Assembly: GCA_035693145.1 (NCBI GenBank) | Contig: DASSHA010000101.1 | Coordinates: 1-21,467 of the forward strand | Source of the DNA: DASSHA01 sp035693145 | GTDB taxonomy: Bacteria > Chloroflexota > Limnocylindria > Limnocylindrales > CSP1-4 | Direction of reading: 5' to 3' | DNA: 21,467 bases | In this document: positions 14,836 to 21,467 of the stretch, in pieces | How the letters are laid out: each line of letters begins with the position of its first letter | Numbering within the stretch: the first letter of the stretch is position 1 | Made by a program: the position numbers and the translations under genes | Notes under the pieces: model-generated | What the model was told of the DNA's origin: nothing | The model's database searches: none | The model's input: only the letters and a program-made list of their open reading frames with translations

Positions 14836-15652
14836 CGAGACAGGTCGGGCCGCCAGAGCCGTTGACGCCGAGCTCCTCGAGCGGCGTCGCGTGGACCTCG
14901 CAGCCCGCCTCGCGCAGTGCCGCCGCGGTGCGCCGGTTGCCGTCGGCCACGACGACGACGCGCGGACCGACCGCGAGCACGTTGGAGCCGAGCGCGGCGA
15001 ACTCCTCGGCGGGCACCGCGACCGTTCGAATCCCGAGCTCCTCGAGGAGCCGCCAGAGGCCGGCCGGGACGAGCGGCGGATAGACGACCGCGAGATCGTC
15101 GGCGACGGGCGACACCACCGACAGGAGGTGGAGCACCTCGGCCGCGCCGTGCCAGTACGGCACGTCGAACGTTCGGACGTCGGCGGACACGATCGCGGCG
15201 AGCTGTGCGATCCCCTCGGCGTTGGTGCGAAGCGACCGGCCGACGCAGAGCAGGTCGGGACGCAGCCAGAACGTGTCGCCGCCGTCGACCGTTCCCGGCG
15301 CCAGGATCCGTCCGGCGATCGGGATCCCGGACGCCCCGCACCACGCCGCGAGGTCCTCCTCCTCGCCGATCCGGTTTGCCTTGCCGGAACGGAGCGCGAC
15401 AACGCCACGATCGGTCACGAGGAGCGGGTCGAAGGCGTAGACGCTGTCGCCGGTCGCGCCCTCGTCAATGACCGCGACCTCGACGCCGAGCCGCTCGAGC
15501 AGCGCGACGAGCGCCTCGTGCTCGCGGACGGCGCGGGGAAGGTCGACCGAATGGAGGAACCCGAGCGCCGCGTCGTCGAACGCCCGGCCGAACGCGGCTC
15601 CCGGCCGACGCATCAACGCGCGTCGGAGCGGCGCGGTCATGCTTTGCGTCAT
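14813..15652 (-). CDS. Dimethylarginine dimethylaminohydrolase / arginine-deiminase-family amidinotransferase-fold protein
   Basis: A 279-residue pentein-fold protein. The nucleophile is C271 in GGPTCLVSPI near the C-terminus and the general-base histidine is H175 in VLHLLSVV. Acidic residues D75 (AFDPLLV) and D126 (DGGDTFW) complete the site, and GRSLRTNAEGI (138-148) is typical of DDAH-like enzymes. The likely reaction is hydrolysis of a guanidinium group (methylarginine or arginine to citrulline plus amine); substrate choice is not resolved. The ATG at 15652 overlaps the preceding gene's stop by four bases (ATGA). An open stretch to 15742 is a shadow. Its 3' end overlaps that of the convergent helicase gene by 23 nt. 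Confidence 0.88.
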   Translation of the reverse strand: MTQSMTAPLRRALMRRPGAAFGRAFDDAALGFLHSVDLPRAVREHEALVALLERLGVEVAVIDEGATGDSVYAFDPLLVTDRGVVALRSGKANRIGEEEDLAAWCGASGIPIAGRILAPGTVDGGDTFWLRPDLLCVGRSLRTNAEGIAQLAAIVSADVRTFDVPYWHGAAEVLHLLSVVSPVADDLAVVYPPLVPAGLWRLLEELGIRTVAVPAEEFAALGSNVLAVGPRVVVVADGNRRTAAALREAGCEVHATPLEELGVNGSGGPTCLVSPILRS

Positions 15653-16425
15653 CGGCGGTCCTCCGTCCGCGCGGCGAGCGCCGTGGCGATCGCCCTCGCA
15701 GCCGTTGCCGGCAATGCGATCCGCGCCGACGGGTTCACCCACAACGTCGCCGCCCGCGGAGCCTCCGACCGGACGACGACGCCTCCCAGCCGCAGGAACC
15801 GCTCGTAGAACGCCCGCGGGGTCGTGAGCTCGAGTCCGCCGGGGACGATCGGATCCCGACGGTCGACCGACTGGCGGAGGGCCCGCAGCTCGGCGGCGAC
15901 GTCGAGCGACGCGGCCGGGACGTCGTCCGCGTCGACGAGGATGACGTTCGGGACCGTCGGCGGCAGCTGCCGGAGCTTGCCGACGATCGCGCGCCGGACA
16001 TCGAGGCCGCCAGCGCGGGGCCGAGGTCGCGTCACCTCGACGTTGAGCGTCGCGGTCGTGCGGACCGTGACGCCGAAGTCCGGACCGAGGCGTCCGGACC
16101 CGTAGGGCTCGTAGGCGAGCTCGAACCGCCGGTCGGCGAGCAGGCGTTCCGCGACCGCGAGCTCGGCGCGGACGTCTCGCAGCGTGTCGGCGTCGCGGGC
16201 CGACCGGAGCTTGCGCCGGATCTTGTCCCGGTAGCGCTCCGCGAACGCCCGGAACCTCGGAGACGACTCGAGCCAGCTGGCCACGTCCCTCGCGACCGGA
16301 CCCTCCGCCCGTTCGGCGAACAGCAGGTCGACGAGGTCCCGGACGTCGGCGCGGCGGGCGACGATGAAACCGCCGTCTCCCGCTGCCGAGCCGCTGGAGC
16401 GGCTAGAACTGCTGCTCTTCGGCAA
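15649..16425 (-). CDS. Unrecognised protein, possible PD-(D/E)XK-like fold
   Basis: I do not recognise a named family. From residue ~20 the protein looks globular: a helical, charged N-terminal part (RADVRDLVDLLFAERAEGPV, then a helix rich in Arg/Lys at ~58-75), a helix with AELAVAERLLADRR, then GPDFGVTVRT...LNVEVTR (D116, E130, T132), GKLRQLPP and a NVILVDADD strand. The helix-D-strand-ExT order recalls restriction-endonuclease-like folds, with the usual lysine replaced. This is inference. The start is uncertain: no ATG/GTG/TTG lies between 16423 and 16284, yet codons there have strong G/C third positions. So TTG 16425 (23-nt overlap with the ThDP gene) or ATG 16479 is likelier than GTG 16284. 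It is coupled to the DDAH gene by ATGA. Confidence 0.65.
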   Translation of the reverse strand: MPKSSSSSRSSGSAAGDGGFIVARRADVRDLVDLLFAERAEGPVARDVASWLESSPRFRAFAERYRDKIRRKLRSARDADTLRDVRAELAVAERLLADRRFELAYEPYGSGRLGPDFGVTVRTTATLNVEVTRPRPRAGGLDVRRAIVGKLRQLPPTVPNVILVDADDVPAASLDVAAELRALRQSVDRRDPIVPGGLELTTPRAFYERFLRLGGVVVRSEAPRAATLWVNPSARIALPATAARAIATALAARTEDRR

Positions 16426-18220
16426 GGCCGGCGAGGTACTCCCGCCGCTGGTCGGGGTGGTATTCGGGAACCGGCGCATCCCACCAGCCGGTCTTGTCGG
16501 GGCCGGCCGTCGCGAGGTCGCGATCGACGCGGACATGGACGAGCGATGGACCGCCGGACGCGAGCGCGCGAGCGACCGCATCGCAGACCTCGTCGGGGCG
16601 CTCGACGTACGCGCCGTGGATGCCGAAGGATCGCGCGATCGCCGCGTAGTCCGGGCGGTAGACCTCGCCGTCGGGAAGCAGGAAGTCGGTCGCGGCGCTG
16701 CGGCCCATGAAGTGGTCCTGGCCGCCCTTGATGCTGATCCAGCCCGAGTTGTCGAGGACGACCATGCAGACCGGCACGTCGGCCATCGCCGCCGCCGCGA
16801 GCTCCTGCATCGTCTGGAGGAAGCTCCCGTCGCCGCCGACGGCGAGCACCTGGCGATCCGGCGCGGCGAGCTGACAGCCGATCGCCGCCGGCAGCTCGAA
16901 GCCCATGGTCGAGAACCCGCCCGACGTGATGTGGGTCCGGGGGTAGCGAGTCACCCAGCGCTGCTTGACCATCCCCTGTGGCAGCCCCGCACCCGTGACG
17001 ACGATCGCGTCGTCGCGGGTCGCACGCTGGATCTCGCGGACCGCGCGGGCCATCGTCATCGGCGTCGCACTCGAGCCTGACCTCTCCTCCATCTGCTCGA
17101 ACCAGGCTGCCTTGCGACGCGCAATCTCGTCGCGGTAGCTCTCGTTTCGGGCGTCCGGACGGCCGGAGCCCAGGGCGACGAGCAGGTCCTCGAGCCCGGC
17201 CTTCGCGTCGCCGAGCAGCGGCACCTCGATCGGGTAGTTCTTGCCGATCTCGCGGGGGTCGATGTCGAGCTGGATGAGCTTCGATGGCGGGATCGAGAAG
17301 GTGACGCCCTTGCGGTACGACGAGGCGCTCCAGTCGGTGAAGCGCATCCCGACCGCGAGGACGACGTCGGCCGAGGCCGCGAGCTCGTTCCCGACCGACG
17401 ACGCCGTGTCGCCGATCGTGAGGCCGGCGAGGTCGTGCGTCTCGTCGATCGCGCCCTTGCCATTCCAGGTCGTCACGACGGGCGCGCCGATGCGCTCGGC
17501 GAGGCGCGTCAGCTCCGGCGAGGCGTCCGCGAGGACCACGCCGCCGCCGGCCACGATCACGGGCCGTCGGGCCCCTCGCAGAAGCGCCGCGGCTCGCTCG
17601 ACGTAGTCCGACGGCGGCCGAACCCGCCCTCGCGCCTCCCGTTGCTCGGGGACGGGAACCCGCACCTCGGCGGACTCGACCTGGATGTCCATCGGCAGGT
17701 CGAGCAGGACCGGGCCAGGCCGCCCCGTCGTCATTTGGTTCCAGGCTCGATGAACGACGAACGGCATCTCGTCGACCCGCGACGGCTGGAACCACTGCTT
17801 GGTGATCGGCTCGAAGATCCGAGGGTTCTCCGCCGACTGCCGCCGCTCCATCTCCTGGAAGAGGCCGTGGCCGCGCATGTACGTGTGGGCCGAGCCGGTC
17901 ATCAGCAGGACTGCCGTCGAATCCGACATCGCGGTCGCCACCCCGACGACCGTGTTGGTCTGGCCGGGCCCGATGGAGGTGAACGCCATCATCGGCCGGC
18001 CCGTGACGCGGTAGTAGCCGTCGGCGAGGTGGACCGCAGACTGCTCGTGCATGACCTGGACCGTCCGGATCTCGTCGCGACGGTCGAGCAATGCGTCGAC
18101 GACCGCCCACGAACCGTGTCCCGGGATCCCGGCCGCGTACGGCACGCCCTGCCGAACGAGATACTCGACGAGGATCTGGGCGCCTGACAGGCGGCGCGGC
18201 GCGGACAGGTCGTCGCTCAT
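16403..18220 (-). CDS. ThDP-dependent enzyme of the acetolactate synthase superfamily, IolD-like candidate
   Basis: A 605-residue enzyme with the three usual ThDP domains. The N-terminal PYR domain carries the cofactor-activating glutamate E59 (VMHEQSAVHLADGYYR). A central domain spans ~195-340, and the C-terminal PP domain has GDGSF (D464) with N491 in LDNSGW 27 residues later. Generic annotation would be acetolactate synthase large subunit. However, MRFTDWSASS, the PP-domain phrase VGGDGSF...LDNSGW and the TGWWDAPVPE tail resemble IolD (trihydroxycyclohexanedione hydrolase). The adjacent iolB and iolE-like genes support ring opening in inositol breakdown. It lacks the longer IolD N-terminus, so this stays a candidate. 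The ATG at 18220 has GGGAGA upstream. It is divergent from the transaldolase gene and heads a three-gene unit. Confidence 0.8.
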   Translation of the reverse strand: MSDDLSAPRRLSGAQILVEYLVRQGVPYAAGIPGHGSWAVVDALLDRRDEIRTVQVMHEQSAVHLADGYYRVTGRPMMAFTSIGPGQTNTVVGVATAMSDSTAVLLMTGSAHTYMRGHGLFQEMERRQSAENPRIFEPITKQWFQPSRVDEMPFVVHRAWNQMTTGRPGPVLLDLPMDIQVESAEVRVPVPEQREARGRVRPPSDYVERAAALLRGARRPVIVAGGGVVLADASPELTRLAERIGAPVVTTWNGKGAIDETHDLAGLTIGDTASSVGNELAASADVVLAVGMRFTDWSASSYRKGVTFSIPPSKLIQLDIDPREIGKNYPIEVPLLGDAKAGLEDLLVALGSGRPDARNESYRDEIARRKAAWFEQMEERSGSSATPMTMARAVREIQRATRDDAIVVTGAGLPQGMVKQRWVTRYPRTHITSGGFSTMGFELPAAIGCQLAAPDRQVLAVGGDGSFLQTMQELAAAAMADVPVCMVVLDNSGWISIKGGQDHFMGRSAATDFLLPDGEVYRPDYAAIARSFGIHGAYVERPDEVCDAVARALASGGPSLVHVRVDRDLATAGPDKTGWWDAPVPEYHPDQRREYLAGLAEEQQF

Positions 18221-18271
18221 TGGTTCGATCTCCCGGGGGGTGCCTGACGGCCGGTGTCGGAGAGGCAGACG

Positions 18272-18277
18272 TATTAT
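18272..18277 (+). promoter_or_regulatory. Putative -10 element (TATTAT) of a leaderless transaldolase-iolB transcript
   Basis: TATTAT, the best -10 match in the window, ends 7 nt before the ATG at 18285. It lies in the 64-bp gap shared with the divergent ThDP gene. No good -35 or Shine-Dalgarno is seen. Confidence 0.55.
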
Positions 18278-18284
18278 CGCCCCG

Positions 18285-19370
18285 ATGAACGTCGCGACCC
18301 TCAGCCCGCTAGAAAAGACCGTCCGATCGACGGCGACCGACATCTGGAACGACTCGTGCGCGGTCGACGAGCTCGAGTACGCGATCGGCTTCGGGGCCAC
18401 CGGCGCGACGGCCAACCCGACGATCGTCCACGACGTCTGGAGAAAGGATCCGGCCCGCTGGATCGCGCGTGTGCGGGAGATTGCCTCCGGGCATCCTGCC
18501 TGGACCGAGGTCGATCTCGCCTGGGCCGTCGTCGCAGAGATGTCGATCGAAGGCGCCCGGCTGCTCGAGCCGATCTTCGTCGAGCACGGGGGCCGCAAGG
18601 GCCGCCTGTCGGTCCAGACGAACCCGACCTTCTGGCGGACGTACGACGCCATGCTCGAACAGGGCGCGGGGTTCGACGCGCTCGCGCCCAACGTCATCGT
18701 GAAGTTTCCCGCGACGTCGGTCGGCGTCGAGGTCATGGAGGAGGCGACCTACCGGGGCGTGAACGTCAATGCGACGGTCTCGTTCTCGGTCGCCCAGGCG
18801 GTCGCCGCGGGCGAGGCCGTCGAGCGCGGGCTGCGCCGGCGCGAGGCGGCCGGGCTGCCGGTGGATTCGATGGGCCCGGTCATCACGGTCATGGTCGGCA
18901 GGATCGAGGACTGGCTGCGGGTCGTCGCGGACCGCGACGGGATCGCCGCGGACCCGATCGCCCTGCCCTGGTCGGGCGTCGCGGTCTTCAAGCGGACGGT
19001 CGACGAGTTCGGTCGACGGGGGTTGCGTGCGCGACCGCTCGCGGCCGCGATCCGTCACCGGCTCCACTGGACGGAGTTCGTCGGCGGCGACGTCGTCATC
19101 ACGCTCCCTCATTCGTGGGCGAGGCGCTTCCAGGCGTCGGGGATCGATCCGGTATCGCGGATCGACGTGCCCGTCGAACCCGCGATCGTCGAGGAGCTGC
19201 GGTCACGGTTCCCCGACTTCGTCCGCGCCTTCGAGCCCGACGGGATGACCCCCGACGAGTTCGACAGCTGGGGGCCGACGGTCCGAACGCTCCGCTCGTT
19301 CATCGCCAGCTACCACGACCTCCTGCACGCCGTCACCGACGCCGTCCTTCCGAACCCCGACAAGGCGTGA
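18285..19370 (+). CDS. Transaldolase family protein in an inositol gene cluster
   Basis: A 361-residue TIM-barrel protein of the transaldolase family. GATGATANPTIV (37-48) matches the family's N-terminal signature, the Schiff-base lysine is K140 in NVIVKFPATSVG, and NVNATVSFSVAQA (~161-173) is the following conserved strand. Near the C-terminus DELLHAV-like helices are typical. The canonical reaction moves a dihydroxyacetone unit through a lysine imine. Since it sits in a two-gene operon with iolB (GTGA overlap), a role in cleaving an inositol-derived keto-sugar or in recycling its products is a reasonable guess, perhaps in place of the IolJ aldolase. Ordinary pentose-phosphate transaldolase activity is the alternative. 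The ATG at 18285 is set by the -10 hexamer 7 nt upstream and the start of family similarity. Confidence 0.85.
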   Translation: MNVATLSPLEKTVRSTATDIWNDSCAVDELEYAIGFGATGATANPTIVHDVWRKDPARWIARVREIASGHPAWTEVDLAWAVVAEMSIEGARLLEPIFVEHGGRKGRLSVQTNPTFWRTYDAMLEQGAGFDALAPNVIVKFPATSVGVEVMEEATYRGVNVNATVSFSVAQAVAAGEAVERGLRRREAAGLPVDSMGPVITVMVGRIEDWLRVVADRDGIAADPIALPWSGVAVFKRTVDEFGRRGLRARPLAAAIRHRLHWTEFVGGDVVITLPHSWARRFQASGIDPVSRIDVPVEPAIVEELRSRFPDFVRAFEPDGMTPDEFDSWGPTVRTLRSFIASYHDLLHAVTDAVLPNPDKA

Positions 19371-20359
19371 GCGGCGAACCACCGCGCGAGGGCGTTCGCG
19401 CGGAGGGGGCGCCGCCCGTCGGCGACGTCGCGGCTGAAGCGCCCGTCAACCGGCTGCCCGACGACGAGCTGCGGCTTCGGCCGGGCCAGGACGGTCGCGT
19501 CCGGGTCGACCCGACGCAGGCCGGCTGGCGCTACCTCTCGATGGAGGCCGGCGGGTTCGGACCGACGCCGTTCTCGGTCGGTCGGGCCGGTCATGAAGCG
19601 TGCGTCGTCGTCGTCGGTGGAGGTGCGGCCATCGCCGAGGGCCCGGACGCCGAGCGGATCGAGCTGCCGGCGCGGTCGTCGCCGTTCGAGGCCCTTCCGT
19701 CGGCCGTCTACCTGCCCTCGAGTGAGGGCTGGTCGGTGACGACGGAGCCGATCGCCGGTGCGATCGCCGTCACGCTCGCGATCGCGTGGGCTCCGCGGTC
19801 AGGCCGCGATCGCGTCGCCGGCGGACCGCTGGTGATCCGACCCGACGAGGTCGCGGTCGAGATCCGCGGCGGCGGGAGCGCGACACGCCAGATCAACCAC
19901 GTCCTCGATCCCGACTCGCCCGCGGATCGACTCATCGTCGTCGAGGTCCTGACGCCGGCCGGGAACTGGTCCTCGTGGCCGCCGCACAAGCACGACGTCG
20001 ACGACATGCCGAACGAGGCCGTCCTCGAGGAGGTCTACCTGTACGGCTTCCGACGCCCCGAGGGATGGGGCGTCCAACGCCTCTATCGCCGACCCGAGCA
20101 CGCGCCCGGCGGACGGCGGGATGCGTTGTGGGCCGTTCGCGACGGCGAAGTCGTCATCGTGACGGACGGCTACCACCCGTTCGCCGCGATCCACGGTGAC
20201 GACGCGTACTACCTCAACGCGCTCGCCGGCGACCGTCGGACGCTTGCCTGCTCATTCGATCCGGACCTCGACTTCATCCGCGCGGAGTGGGGATCAATGG
20301 GCGCGGATCCGCGGCTGCCGCTCGTGCCCGGCAGGCGGTCGGTGGGCGCCGCGTTCTGA
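19367..20359 (+). CDS. iolB: 5-deoxy-glucuronate isomerase
   Basis: A 330-residue bicupin-type protein of the IolB family, which converts 5-deoxy-D-glucuronate to 2-deoxy-5-keto-D-gluconate in myo-inositol breakdown. The second cupin carries the clear signature: GNWSSWPPHKHD (200-210, H207 and H209), EEVYLYGF (E222), GYHPF (H270) and YYLNALAG (281-288); these residues would bind the metal. The first ~30 residues are a poorly conserved, proline/alanine/glutamate-rich extension. The GTG start at 19367 overlaps the transaldolase stop by four bases (GTGA), so translation is coupled. The open frame upstream to 18254 is a shadow of the transaldolase gene. It converges with the iolE-like gene 22 bp away. 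Confidence 0.93.
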   Translation: MSGEPPREGVRAEGAPPVGDVAAEAPVNRLPDDELRLRPGQDGRVRVDPTQAGWRYLSMEAGGFGPTPFSVGRAGHEACVVVVGGGAAIAEGPDAERIELPARSSPFEALPSAVYLPSSEGWSVTTEPIAGAIAVTLAIAWAPRSGRDRVAGGPLVIRPDEVAVEIRGGGSATRQINHVLDPDSPADRLIVVEVLTPAGNWSSWPPHKHDVDDMPNEAVLEEVYLYGFRRPEGWGVQRLYRRPEHAPGGRRDALWAVRDGEVVIVTDGYHPFAAIHGDDAYYLNALAGDRRTLACSFDPDLDFIRAEWGSMGADPRLPLVPGRRSVGAAF

Positions 20360-20361
20360 CG

Positions 20362-20380
20362 GTCGTCGGCGCCGAACGAC
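20362..20380. terminator. Possible bidirectional hairpin between iolB and the iolE-like gene
   Basis: GTCGTCG (20362-20368) can pair with CGAACGAC (20373-20380) with one bulged base, around the loop GCGC. It fills the 22-bp gap between convergent stop codons. There is no T-run. Confidence 0.35.
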
Positions 20381-20381
20381 G

Positions 20382-21353
20382 CTAGAGGCCGAGGTTCCGG
20401 AGGAAGGCGCGGTTCTTCCGCTGCGACGTTCGCAACCGGTCGACCGTGTCCGTCCCGAGCAGGCGGACGTCCTGTTCGACGACCATCCAGCCGGCGTAGC
20501 CGCGGCCGCGCAGCACCTCGATGACGTCCGCGATGTGCGAGTCGCCCTCGCCGAGGTCGACGAAGGCGCCGGCCCTGAGCTGCTCCTCCATCCCACCACC
20601 GGTGGCGGCAACGTCGCGCAGCACGCGAGCGCTGCAGTCCTTGAGGTGAACGTGGACGATCTGGCCGGCGTAGTCGCGGGCGAGCGCCACCGGATCGCCG
20701 CCGCCGAACCGGACGTGCCCCGTGTCGAGGCACAGTCCCAGCAGCGAGGTATCGAGCCCGTCCATCATCCGCCGGATCTCGGCCTCCGTCTCGAGGTACG
20801 TGCCGGCGTGCGGATGGATCGACACTCGAAAGCCCGCATCGCGGCAGATCTGGGCCGCGCGATGGAGGTTCGCCATCAGGACCGGCCAGCGATCCTCGGA
20901 CAGGCGCGCCTCGGGGTGCTCCGGGATCCGGCCGGCGAACTCGAGCCGTTCGGGCGCCTCGAAGCCGTCGGACAGGATCGCCATCACGCTCGTCGGATCG
21001 GGCGCCGACTCGCGAACGGTCGGCAGAACCTCGCGCAGCCAGCGCAGGTCGTCTTCGCAGCGGGCCTCGTCCGAGAAGTTGACGGGCAGGAACGAGCCGA
21101 CGAGCTCGAGCTTGCGTTCGGCGAGGCGCGACCGAACGGCAGACGGTTCGCCGAGGAAGCCCGGCGGCCCGAGCTCCGTGCCGGCGTAGTCGAGCTCGGC
21201 GATCAGGTCGATGACCTCATCCGGCTGTGGCATCCATGCGTCGTCCGGCAGCAGCTCGTCGACGCCGAAGGAGACCGGCGCGTTCGCAATGTGGATCGCG
21301 GCGGCTCCGTCGGCCGGGGAGGCGGGACGTGGGGCGGCGGTCGGGTCGGTCAT
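20382..21353 (-). CDS. iolE: Xylose-isomerase-like TIM barrel protein, inosose dehydratase (IolE)-like
   Basis: A 323-residue member of the AP endonuclease/xylose isomerase-like TIM-barrel superfamily. The N-terminal ANAPVSFGVDE strand (23-33) matches the IolE pattern. Likely metal ligands sit in IHPHAGTYLE (180-188), CLDTGH (D210, H213), VHVHLKD (H236) and VVEQD (E293), and AFVDLGEGDSHI (263-274) matches the GxFxxLGxGxxD segment of inosose dehydratases. IolE removes water from scyllo-inosose, the second step of inositol breakdown; the isomerase IolI is the main alternative. The ATG at 21353 has GAGGA a few bases upstream; an in-frame ATG at 21449 lies inside the operator and is unlikely. No partner gene is seen downstream on this strand, so it may be the last gene of a leftward unit or alone. 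Confidence 0.82.
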   Translation of the reverse strand: MTDPTAAPRPASPADGAAAIHIANAPVSFGVDELLPDDAWMPQPDEVIDLIAELDYAGTELGPPGFLGEPSAVRSRLAERKLELVGSFLPVNFSDEARCEDDLRWLREVLPTVRESAPDPTSVMAILSDGFEAPERLEFAGRIPEHPEARLSEDRWPVLMANLHRAAQICRDAGFRVSIHPHAGTYLETEAEIRRMMDGLDTSLLGLCLDTGHVRFGGGDPVALARDYAGQIVHVHLKDCSARVLRDVAATGGGMEEQLRAGAFVDLGEGDSHIADVIEVLRGRGYAGWMVVEQDVRLLGTDTVDRLRTSQRKNRAFLRNLGL

Positions 21354-21431
21354 TCGATCCTCGAGAAACGTCGCCCCGAGCGGCGAGGCGCGACAGGCGG
21401 GTGCACTCGCGTCAGCGGGTCCGGCCGACAA

Positions 21432-21451
21432 GAATGTAATCGATTCCATTC
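21432..21451. promoter_or_regulatory. LacI-family-type operator upstream of the iolE-like gene
   Basis: GAATGTAATCGATTCCATTC is a 20-bp palindrome with a single mismatched pair and a central CG, the typical form of a LacI/GalR-family operator. It is AT-rich in a GC-rich surrounding and lies 79 bp before the ATG at 21353. The bound regulator is not encoded in the window. Confidence 0.65.
21433..21438 (-). promoter_or_regulatory. Putative -10 element (TACATT) of the iolE-like gene, inside the operator
   Basis: On the minus strand TACATT is preceded after 16 nt by TTTGCG (21460-21455), a partial -35 match. The transcript would begin near 21426, leaving a leader of about 73 nt. Binding at the palindrome would cover the -10. 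Confidence 0.4.
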
Positions 21452-21467
21452 GGGCGCAAACCGGATA

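Noticed and set aside
16403..18220. Plain acetolactate synthase large subunit for branched amino acid synthesis.
   Set aside because: No small-subunit gene (ilvN) or ilvC is adjacent, and the iolB/iolE context and C-terminal features favour an IolD-like role, though it is not excluded.
18285..20359. Sulfoquinovose (sulfo-transaldolase) pathway genes.
   Set aside because: The transaldolase alone would allow it, but its coupled partner is a clear IolB and no sulfosugar isomerase or sulfoquinovosidase is present.

Overview
This is a GC-rich (roughly 70% by eye) bacterial chromosome window with 17 recognisable protein genes and one gene remnant. I see no RNA gene, CRISPR array, insertion sequence or phage gene. 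Fifteen of the 17 genes stop with TGA, two with TAG and none with TAA. A DUF3090/SCO1664-family pair (otherwise mostly actinobacterial), a TM0106-type nuclease-helicase, a NEW3-domain ABC exporter and inositol genes together suggest an uncultured soil or freshwater Chloroflexota (Limnocylindria/Ellin6529-like). A high-GC actinobacterium is the main alternative. This assignment is inference.

Layout. 1-562: C-terminal end of a Cu+-type P1B ATPase, with a 16-bp tandem duplication across its stop codon. 677-3220: one large c-di-GMP protein (HTH, two GAF, GGDEF, EAL). 3221-3611: no gene. 3612-5025: DUF3090 and SCO1664-family genes, one base apart. 5059-8377 (minus): a three-gene operon, NEW3 protein, ABC ATPase and ABC-2 permease, joined by GTGA overlaps. 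8378-9076: mostly non-coding, with the C-terminal scrap of a leucine-carboxyl-methyltransferase-family gene. 9077-10719: a 63-residue zinc-ribbon protein and a class III aminotransferase. 10750-11202 (minus): DUF1992 protein. 11317-14835: 1172-residue nuclease/RNase H-like/SF1 helicase fusion. 14813-18220 (minus): DDAH-like amidinohydrolase, an unrecognised protein with a possible PD-(D/E)XK fold, and an IolD-like ThDP enzyme. 18285-20359: transaldolase-family protein and IolB. 20382-21353 (minus): IolE-like protein preceded by a LacI-type operator.

The right-hand 5 kb reads as part of a myo-inositol catabolic locus: IolE-like dehydratase, ThDP-dependent ring-opening candidate, IolB isomerase and a transaldolase that may supply a later C-C cleavage. 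Inositol dehydrogenase, the IolC kinase, the IolJ aldolase and IolA are not in the window and may lie beyond the right edge. A near-perfect 20-bp palindrome with a central CG overlaps the predicted -10 of the iolE-like gene, so local control by a LacI-family repressor is likely.

Expression signals are mixed. Four genes (starts at 677, 3612, 11202 on minus, 18285) have a TANNNT -10 hexamer only 6-8 nt before the start codon, as expected for leaderless mRNAs. Others (8377, 9077, 18220, 21353) have Shine-Dalgarno sequences. Four gene junctions use 4-nt GTGA/ATGA overlaps.
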